Part shown: piece after piece, positions 1-4,341 of the stretch
Layout: each line of letters opens with the position of its first letter
How positions within the stretch are numbered: position 1 is the stretch's first letter
Assembly: GCA_013813675.1 (NCBI GenBank)
Contig: JACCRH010000135.1
Location: 1-7,743 of the forward strand
Length of the DNA: 7,743 nucleotides
Source of the DNA: Gemmatimonadales bacterium
GTDB taxonomy: Bacteria > Gemmatimonadota > Gemmatimonadetes > Gemmatimonadales > GWC2-71-9
Reading direction: 5' to 3'
Program-made: the position numbers and the translations under genes
The notes under the pieces: model-generated
The model's database searches: none
What the model saw: the letters and a program-made list of their open reading frames with translations, nothing else
Told to the model about the DNA's origin: nothing

Positions 1-2
1 AC

Positions 3-275
3 CATGGCTTCTGGAACGCTCTGCCCGAATACCCAGACCGCGAGCTGGCCTTCTGGTTCGTTATGAGCGGCTGGGGGATGCTCTTTGGCGGCGGGCTCCT
101 GCATCGGCTGGAAGCCGCCGAGTCCCGGCTGCCGCGCTGGGTTGGGTGGGCTCTGCTTATTCCAGCCGTGCTCGGCATTGCTTTGGAGCCCGCCACTGGC
201 TTCTGGGCCCTGCTGCCACCGGCCATCGGGGCCTTGCAACGCGCTAGGGTGCACCAGGCCGGGGCGGCTGCCTAA
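3..275 (+). CDS. Small membrane protein, C-terminal part, DUF6463-like
   Basis: The reading frame is open from the left edge of the window and ends with TAA at 273-275, so only the last 90 residues are visible and the start lies outside. The visible part has two hydrophobic stretches, around 'AFWFVMSGWGMLFGGGLL' and 'WALLIPAVLGIALEPATGFW', separated by a short charged loop (EAAESRLPR). This helix-charged loop-helix plan, with an E-P-x-x-G-F-W element near the end, resembles the small integral membrane proteins named DUF6463, whose function is unknown. An internal ATG at 63 lacks a convincing ribosome binding site and sits inside the first hydrophobic segment, so I do not take it as the start. 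The family name is from memory and tentative; that this is the tail of a membrane protein is better supported. Confidence 0.6.
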   Translation, partial: HGFWNALPEYPDRELAFWFVMSGWGMLFGGGLLHRLEAAESRLPRWVGWALLIPAVLGIALEPATGFWALLPPAIGALQRARVHQAGAAA

Positions 276-294
276 CCCGATCTTATGAAAGAGC

Positions 295-384
295 AGAGCC
301 TCCGAGGGAGCGCACATTTGAGGTCGTGCAGACTCGTGACGAGTCGCACATCAAAAGCGCGTGCTACCACCCTACGGAGGCTCT
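295..384 (+). ncRNA. 90-nt extended hairpin leader before the transposase remnant
   Basis: The stretch folds almost entirely on itself. AGAGCCTCCG (295-304) pairs perfectly with CGGAGGCTCT (375-384). AGGG 305-308 pairs with CCCT 370-373, leaving A374 bulged. 309-313 pairs with 361-365 with one G-U. TTTGA 317-321 pairs with TCAAA 351-355. GTGC 326-329 pairs with GCAC 346-349. GACTCG 331-336 pairs with CGAGTC 340-345 around a TGA triloop. That is about 34 base pairs in 90 nt. The ribosome binding site GGAGG (376-380) of the following ATG (385) lies in the outer stem, so the fold would hide it. Two readings fit: a translational brake on transposase, or the left-end noncoding RNA known from IS110-group elements (bridge RNA). 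The pairing is seen directly; the function is inferred. Confidence 0.45.
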
Positions 385-531
385 ATGTACTACGCCGGCC
401 TAGATCTCCATCGAAAGTACTTCACCCTCTGTGTCCTGACCAGTGAGGGGCAGGTGGTCTGCGATCATCGGCGGCTGCCAGCAGACCTCGATCTCGCTGC
501 CCCGCTCGAGCTACCAAACTCGGCGCGCTGA
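385..531 (+). pseudogene. IS110-family transposase, N-terminal remnant (48 residues)
   Basis: ATG at 385 follows GGAGG (376-380) and opens with 'MYYAGLDLHRKYFTLCVL', then a short G-Q-V-V strand and 'DHRRLPADLD'. This matches the first beta strands of the RuvC-like DEDD domain of IS110-family transposases, where the Asp of G-L-D-x-H (residue 7 here) is the first catalytic acid. Family members are usually 300-400 residues. Here the resemblance fades after about residue 38 and TGA stops the frame at 529-531. The other DEDD acids and the C-terminal domain with the catalytic serine are absent, so it cannot be an active recombinase. The next gene fragment continues in the same frame after the stop, with no spacer, so the break lies near 500-550. 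The other end of the element is not in the window. Confidence 0.65.
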
Positions 532-546
532 CCCACTACGGCGCCT

Positions 547-993
547 CGGCGGGATCGCGGACTCGACGTGACGGCCGAGGCCTATCCCTACGCCGCTGGG
601 ATGACGGAGCTCGCCTCGCCGCTGCTGGTCCGGTTCGTGAACGGCCCCGATAGTATGTTCGCCAAGCTCATGCTGGTGAGCACCGGCGAACGATTGACGC
701 GTGCCACCTTCACGGCCAATCGGACTCCCGGCGCTATGGTGATTCTCTTCTTCAACACACCCGAGATGGAAGCGCTTGCGGTCACCAGCCCGCTGGCGGA
801 CGCCGACATCACCGTGTTTGACCCTGCGAGGGTGGCGGACAGGTCCACGTATCAGCAACCTGCGCTGCCGTCGGTCGGGTTTCGCCACGTATTGGTAAAT
901 GGGGTACCGGTGGTGGTCGACGGTGCCATCCAGGACGGCACTTATCCGGGGAGCGCGGCGCGGGGTCCGGTACGCATCGTGACGCCTGAGTGA
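547..993 (+). pseudogene. D-aminoacylase-like amidohydrolase, 5'-truncated and internally deleted
   Basis: Recognisable homology starts near 547 ('RGLDVTAEAYPYAAGMT') and runs to TGA at 991-993, giving about 140 residues of a family that is normally around 500. N-acyl-D-amino-acid deacylases are zinc amidohydrolases that release D-amino acids from N-acyl forms. Visible family words are 'EAYPYAAGMT', 'STGERLT', 'FFNTPEMEALAVTSPL', 'ADADITVFDPARVADRSTY' and 'FRHVLVNGVPVV'. The frame passes from 'TSPLA' (785-798) straight into 'DADITVFDP' (799-825). In intact relatives these words are separated by roughly 70-80 residues that include the A-S-D-G motif with the catalytic and metal-binding Asp. The whole N-terminal metal-binding half is also missing. 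A GTG at 568 could start translation but the product would be dead. The next gene starts 26 bp downstream, suggesting a former operon. Confidence 0.75.
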
Positions 994-1019
994 CCCCGGC
1001 GGAAAGTGCTGGTGAATCC

Positions 1020-1621
1020 ATGAGGGCTCGTTTGATTGTCCCCTACCTCGCAGCAGCACTGGTCGCGGCGCTGCCTTCGGATTCGGCGAGGGCGTTGCAG
1101 GCAGAGCGGACTATGGTACCACGGGAAGGCCGCATCCCGGTCGGTAAGGCGGCGCTCTATGCGCGGGAAATCGGACGGGGGCGGCCCCTGATCGTCCTCC
1201 ACGGCGGGCCCGATTTCGACCACGGCTATCTCCTGCCTGAATTGGATCGTTTGGCGGATTCCTTCCGTCTGGCGAGGATGAAAGGGGGATTCATCAGCCA
1301 GGGCAAAAAGGCATTGTGAAGGCCCGGGCGGTCGAAGACCGACTGATGGCCGACACCTGGGACGTGGATGGGTACGATCTGCTGCCCAAGCTGCAGAAGC
1401 TCAGCATTCCGACGTTGGTCATCTTTGGGGATCACGACTTCATCCCTGGCGCGATCGCCGGACATATCGCAGGTGCAATTCCGACCGCCCACCTGGTTAC
1501 GCTCAACAACTGCGGCCACTTTGCCTATCTCGAATGCGCTGGAGGGGTCCGCAACGCTGGATTCCCTTCGGGTCGGCAACAAGGAGCGGGGTTCGGCCGC
1601 TCGTCCAGCTGCTTCGGGTAG
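1020..1621 (+). pseudogene. Proline-iminopeptidase-like alpha/beta hydrolase, internally deleted and frameshifted
   Basis: ATG at 1020 starts a good signal peptide ('MRARLIVPYLAAALVAALP', then S-A-R-A as a likely cleavage site), so the ancestor was exported. 'PLIVLHGGPDFDHGYLLPEL' (about 1182-1241) holds the HGGP oxyanion-hole motif of prolyl aminopeptidase-type hydrolases. At about 1269-1275 the text jumps from 'LADSFRL' to 'ARMKGGFISQG', skipping the D-Q-R-G-x-G-x-S element and the G-x-S-x-G nucleophile. A second lesion at the A5 run 1305-1309 shifts the frame: frame 1 stops with TGA at 1317-1319, while homology continues in another frame from 1310 as 'GIVKARAVEDRL', then 'IPTLVIFGDHDFIP' (catalytic Asp region 1427-1438) and 'NNCGHFAYLEC' (catalytic His 1517-1519). 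After about 1530 the resemblance fades, so the C-terminus may also be replaced. Without its serine it cannot be active. Confidence 0.75.
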
Positions 1622-1802
1622 TGAGTGCGGTTTGGGGATTCATATTTCGGGGGTAGGTGGCGATTGAAGATTGCTGGCGCCGCCTCTCCCGCGGATGTGA
1701 TCCTCGTCTGTCCTGGCGCAGGATAGTTCCCGGGAACGTCTCGGTGTTGTTTCGTGTAAGCGGGTGAGTGAGTTGGATAGAACTGGCTCGCCCAATCAAA
1801 AC
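1622..1802. other. Gap between converging units, no gene seen
   Basis: This stretch, between the end of the decayed hydrolase and the terminator of the minus-strand cluster, shows no coding text I recognise on either strand. Short frames on the minus strand cross it but carry no family motif and no ribosome binding site. It may contain further unrecognisable debris of the hydrolase gene. Confidence 0.4.
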
Positions 1803-1840
1803 GACCGGCGAGCTCGCCATACTGCGGTGAGCTCGCCGTC
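1798..1840 (-). terminator. Rho-independent terminator of the AraC-VOC-VOC cluster
   Basis: CGGCGAGCTC (1806-1815) and GAGCTCGCCG (1829-1838) are perfect inverted repeats. Pairing extends inward through G1816-T1828, C1817-G1827 and C1818-G1826 to a 7-nt loop, and outward through 1803-1804 with 1839-1840 past a bulged C1805. Read on the minus strand the stem is followed by CGTTTTGATT, with the T-run at 1801-1798. It begins 28 nt after the stop codon of the one-domain VOC gene, exactly where the minus-strand transcript should end. The plus strand has no T-run after the stem, so it should work in the leftward direction only. Confidence 0.82.
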
Positions 1841-1868
1841 GCGGCGCTCGTGATGCGGTGTGCGGCCG

Positions 1869-2351
1869 TTACGACGCCGACTGCATCTGCGAGAAGAACG
1901 ACTCCGCGTTCTTCTGCAGCTCCTCCGGCGTCAGGTCCTGAATATGCTGGGCGAGCCACCACTGGTGGCCGAACGGGTCCTCGAGGCACCCGGTGCGATC
2001 ACCCCAGAACTGGTCGGCGAGTGGCATGATCGGCTTGGCGCCAGCATCCACAGCCCGCTTCCAGGCCGCATCCACATTCTCTCGGTACACGAAGAAGCTG
2101 ACCGGCGTGCCCCCGATCGTCTTCGGGCCCCTGCCGCCTTGGTCGGGCATCTCGTCCCCCAGCATGATGATCGAGTCGCCGATCCGGAGCTCGGCGTGCA
2201 TGATCGTGCCGTCCGGCGCCGGGAACCGCATCACTTCTTCGGCTCCGAACGCTTTCTTGTAGAAATCGATCGCCTTCGCCGCTCCAGCGACGAAGAGGCT
2301 GGGCGTGACGGTGTGGTACCCCTTGGGAATCGCCTGCGCTTTGGTTGCCAT
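1869..2351 (-). CDS. VOC family protein, PhnB/glyoxalase-like, single domain
   Basis: A 160-residue protein starting at ATG 2351-2349 with a strong AGGAGG (plus-strand 2362-2357) 5 nt upstream, which fixes the start. The vicinal-oxygen-chelate fold is clear: 'VTPSLFVAGAAKAIDFYKKAF' (15-35), 'DGTIMHAELRIGDSIIMLGDE' (47-67), 'VSFFVYRENVDAAWKRAVDAG' (84-104) and 'CLEDPFGHQWWLAQH' (122-136). His52, Glu54 and His129 sit where members of this superfamily place metal or active-site residues. The final 24 residues ('LTPEELQKNAESFFSQ') form a charged amphipathic tail. VOC proteins include glyoxalases, dioxygenases, epimerases and antibiotic-binding resistance proteins; the sequence does not say which this is. 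It closely resembles the first domain of the upstream two-domain VOC protein, so the two are probably duplicates. It has its own likely promoter and ends 28 nt before a terminator. Confidence 0.93.
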   Translation of the reverse strand: MATKAQAIPKGYHTVTPSLFVAGAAKAIDFYKKAFGAEEVMRFPAPDGTIMHAELRIGDSIIMLGDEMPDQGGRGPKTIGGTPVSFFVYRENVDAAWKRAVDAGAKPIMPLADQFWGDRTGCLEDPFGHQWWLAQHIQDLTPEELQKNAESFFSQMQSAS

Positions 2352-2356
2352 GACAG

Positions 2357-2413
2357 CCTCCTGATACCGTGAATAGTCCCGGCCAATATTAGGTCTCCGG
2401 CACCGAGAGGCAA
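2357..2413 (-). promoter_or_regulatory. Likely promoter of the single-domain VOC gene, with shared 9-bp motif
   Basis: Reading leftward on the minus strand there is TTGCCT (2413-2408), a 16-nt spacer, then TAATAT (2391-2386), each matching the housekeeping-sigma consensus at 4 of 6 positions. A transcript would begin near 2379 and reach AGGAGG (2362-2357) before ATG 2351. The spacer contains CCGGAGACC (2400-2392, minus strand), directly against the -10 box. The same 9-mer lies upstream of the kinase gene at 4292-4300. A protein bound there would sit within RNA polymerase's footprint. Promoter boxes are by eye; the repeat match is exact. Confidence 0.42.
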
Positions 2414-2445
2414 CCGCATGGCGTATCAGATGTGAACGACGATTG

Positions 2446-3273
2446 TCACAAATTGTCGCTCGCGGCCTGACCCGCCAATGCCGGCCGGTAGTTCCCAAAG
2501 TACCAGTAGTGCCCATCAAGGTCCCGGGTGCCGTACTCCCGGCTGCCATAGCCGGTATCGGACAGCGCCCGTACGATCTCCGCCCCCGCCTCCCGGGCCC
2601 GCGCATAACGCGCGTCCACGTCGTCGACGTACACGTAGACGTTGAACCCCTCCTCGCACTCTGGCGCCGCGCCTAACATCACGATCCCCGGTCCCAGCCG
2701 CATCTCGGCGTGCACCACCGCGCCGTCCTCGTCGGTGAAGAGCGCGTGCCGCTCGAAGCCGAACACCCGCGCCAGCCAGTCCATCGCCGCGTGCTGGTCC
2801 CGATAGCGGAGGCCGGGGAAGATGTTGGGCGCGCCCGCCGCCTTCGCCGGTGGGGCAGGCGGATCGCCCACCGCGGCCTTCCCGATCTGGTGCCCCAAGA
2901 GCCACTCGTGCCCGAAGGGATCGCGCACCCGGCACTGACGCTCCCCGTGGTCGTAGTCGGTCGGCTCCCGCACCATGGTGGCGCCGGCTCGAAGGGCACG
3001 CGCCGCCAGCACGTCCACGTCGTCCACATGGAGATGCAGCGTCAGGCCGGTGCCCCCGAAGGCGGCGGGGCTGAGGATGCCCAGCTCGGGGTACTCGTCG
3101 GCCAGCATGATGGTGATCGGGCCAAGCCTCAGCTCCGCGTGGCCGATCCGCCGACCGTCCGGGTCGGCCATCCGCAGAGTCTCCTCCGCGCCGAAAACCT
3201 CGCGGTAGAACTCGATCGCCGCGGCAGCGCCGCGGACGACCAGGTAGGGATACACCTCGCGGATGATTGGCAT
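2446..3273 (-). CDS. Two-domain VOC family protein (glyoxalase/bleomycin-resistance fold)
   Basis: A 275-residue protein from ATG 3273-3271, preceded by GAGGAG (plus-strand 3288-3283) at 9 nt. It carries two VOC units in tandem. Unit 1 (about 5-130) reads 'YPYLVVRGAAAAIEFYREVF', 'GHAELRLGPITIMLADEYPE', 'LTLHLHVDDVDVLAARALRAG' and 'VRDPFGHEWLLGHQ'. A linker rich in Pro and Ala (132-148) leads to unit 2 (about 149-262): 'NIFPGLRYRDQHAAMDWLARVF', 'VVHAEMRLGPGIVMLGAAPE', 'VYVYVDDVDARYARAREAG' and 'TRDLDGHYWYFGNY'. Each unit keeps the H-A-E pair and a D-x-x-G-H element typical of VOC metal or ligand sites. Unit 1 resembles the neighbouring one-domain protein more than unit 2 does, suggesting duplication. 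It lies 102 bp after the AraC-type gene and 94 bp before the second VOC gene on the same strand. Substrate unknown. Confidence 0.93.
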   Translation of the reverse strand: MPIIREVYPYLVVRGAAAAIEFYREVFGAEETLRMADPDGRRIGHAELRLGPITIMLADEYPELGILSPAAFGGTGLTLHLHVDDVDVLAARALRAGATMVREPTDYDHGERQCRVRDPFGHEWLLGHQIGKAAVGDPPAPPAKAAGAPNIFPGLRYRDQHAAMDWLARVFGFERHALFTDEDGAVVHAEMRLGPGIVMLGAAPECEEGFNVYVYVDDVDARYARAREAGAEIVRALSDTGYGSREYGTRDLDGHYWYFGNYRPALAGQAASDNL

Positions 3274-3375
3274 GGCGGAACGCTCCTCGATAAGGCCCGT
3301 CGTCGCCGGGATTCGGCGAACGCAGGATAAGATCGCCCCGAACCGGGCGGGCGTCTTGGAGAAATTTTCCGGAGA

Positions 3376-4239
3376 CTAGGCCGGCTGGGGAAGACTCAGG
3401 CTGTTGGGATAGCGCGTCGCCGCCAGAAACTCACCGGGAGTGAGCCCAGCCATCTTCCGGAATTCGGCGTTCATATGGGGCTGGTCGAAGTAGCCGGCGC
3501 GCTGGGCGACGCCGGCGAGTGAGCCATCCTCCCGGCTGAGCAGGGTGAGCGCGTGGTCGAAGCGGTGGATCCGGGCGAGCCGCTTGGGTGTCACCCCGAC
3601 CTGCTCCCGAAAGAGCGCGATGAGCCGGCCATCGGTAAGGCCGGTCTCGGCCCGCAACGCGGTGATCGGCCGGCTGCCGCCGGTGTCGGCGATACGCCGG
3701 GCGACCCAATGTACCGCGGGATCCACGGCGCGCGCGTCCGGACGCCGGAGCTGCTCGCCGAGCCACGCGACTGTGCGCCGCACCCGGTCAATCCCGCTGC
3801 CGGCATCGTGACACCGCTCGGCCAGCTCCTCACCGGCGCGGCCCAGCAGGTCGCGGACATCCGCGGTCAGCTCGGCGAGCTGACACAGCGGGTGCGCCAG
3901 CAGGGCCCAGGCGCCGGACGGACGGAGCCGCACCCCGAGCACCCGGCATGGCCGGCGGGGCGCCTGGACCACGGTCGAGCGGGAGAAGATCCCGGTGACG
4001 CAGCCGGCGGGAGTCGGAACCGCGCCCGCGGCAGTGACATCGCGATAGCGGTCGTCGAGTTGGACGATCAGCTCCAGGTGGCCGTTGGGAAACACCCGCT
4101 CCCGCGGGTGCGCGGCCATGCCGTGGAAGTCCCACACCCGATCCACCGCCCACTCGAGCGGGTCGCCCGGCGCCGGCCGCCATCCGGTGTGGGTCCACCG
4201 GCCCAGGTCGGTATCGAAGTGCTGCGCCACGATGGGCAT
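3376..4239 (-). CDS. AraC-family transcriptional regulator with DUF6597-like N-terminus
   Basis: A 287-residue protein from ATG 4239-4237; an in-frame stop 4 codons upstream (4251-4249) excludes any longer start. The ribosome binding site is weak (TTGAG). Residues 10-130 match the N-terminal domain named DUF6597 in AraC-type factors: 'PNGHLELIVQLDD' (51-63), 'GCVTGIFSRSTVVQAP' (79-94) and 'VLGVRLRPSGAWALL' (100-114). Residues about 185-280 form the two-helix-turn-helix DNA-binding domain, first 'ITALRAETGLTDGRLIALFR' (192-211), then 'LAGVAQRAGYFDQPHMNAEF' (241-260) with 'KMAGLTPGEFL', the family hallmark. The effector is not evident. It probably controls itself and the two VOC genes that follow on the same strand: a shared motif lies upstream of all three. 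It is divergent from the kinase gene across 102 bp. Confidence 0.93.
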   Translation of the reverse strand: MPIVAQHFDTDLGRWTHTGWRPAPGDPLEWAVDRVWDFHGMAAHPRERVFPNGHLELIVQLDDRYRDVTAAGAVPTPAGCVTGIFSRSTVVQAPRRPCRVLGVRLRPSGAWALLAHPLCQLAELTADVRDLLGRAGEELAERCHDAGSGIDRVRRTVAWLGEQLRRPDARAVDPAVHWVARRIADTGGSRPITALRAETGLTDGRLIALFREQVGVTPKRLARIHRFDHALTLLSREDGSLAGVAQRAGYFDQPHMNAEFRKMAGLTPGEFLAATRYPNSLSLPQPA

Positions 4240-4341
4240 ACGCTCAAGCTACCGTCGCGGGCCGGAGTCCTCCAGCGAACTCCGCTTGGACCCGGAGACC
4301 CAGGGCAGCACATTTCGCCCCGTACCAGCCATCGCGGCCCT
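4240..4341. promoter_or_regulatory. Divergent control region between the AraC-type gene and the kinase
   Basis: This 102-bp stretch must hold the promoters for both flanking genes. It contains CCGGAGTCC (4262-4270) and CCGGAGACC (4292-4300), direct repeats exactly 30 bp apart, close to three helical turns, as expected of sites bound by AraC-type proteins. The first is also half of a dyad, CGGAGT (4263-4268) with ACTCCG (4279-4284). A possible kinase promoter is TTGGAC (4286-4291) with CACATT (4309-4314) at a 17-nt spacer, but the -10 box is poor. No Shine-Dalgarno sequence precedes the kinase ATG at 4342. Repeats are seen directly; their role is inferred. Confidence 0.45.

Noticed and set aside
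990..1019. GTG at 990 as start of the alpha/beta hydrolase
   Set aside because: It would put ten polar residues before the signal peptide. ATG 1020 begins directly at the Arg-rich n-region.
2443..2457. Repeated ATTGTC at the end of the two-domain VOC gene
   Set aside because: Only a 6-base repeat overlapping the stop codon region; no sign of function.
2352..2606. N-terminal extension of the one-domain VOC gene to 2606
   Set aside because: It would overlap the two-domain VOC gene in another frame. ATG 2351 has a near-ideal AGGAGG and begins right before the conserved VOC fold.
3337..3352. Small CGCCC/GGGCG hairpin between the AraC-type gene and the two-domain VOC gene
   Set aside because: Five base pairs of pure GC are expected by chance in this composition and no T-run follows.
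3553..4341. The kinase reading frame is open for about 790 bases upstream of ATG 4342
   Set aside because: This stretch is antisense to the intact AraC-type gene, has no family motif in its translation, and is explained by lack of stops in GC-rich DNA.
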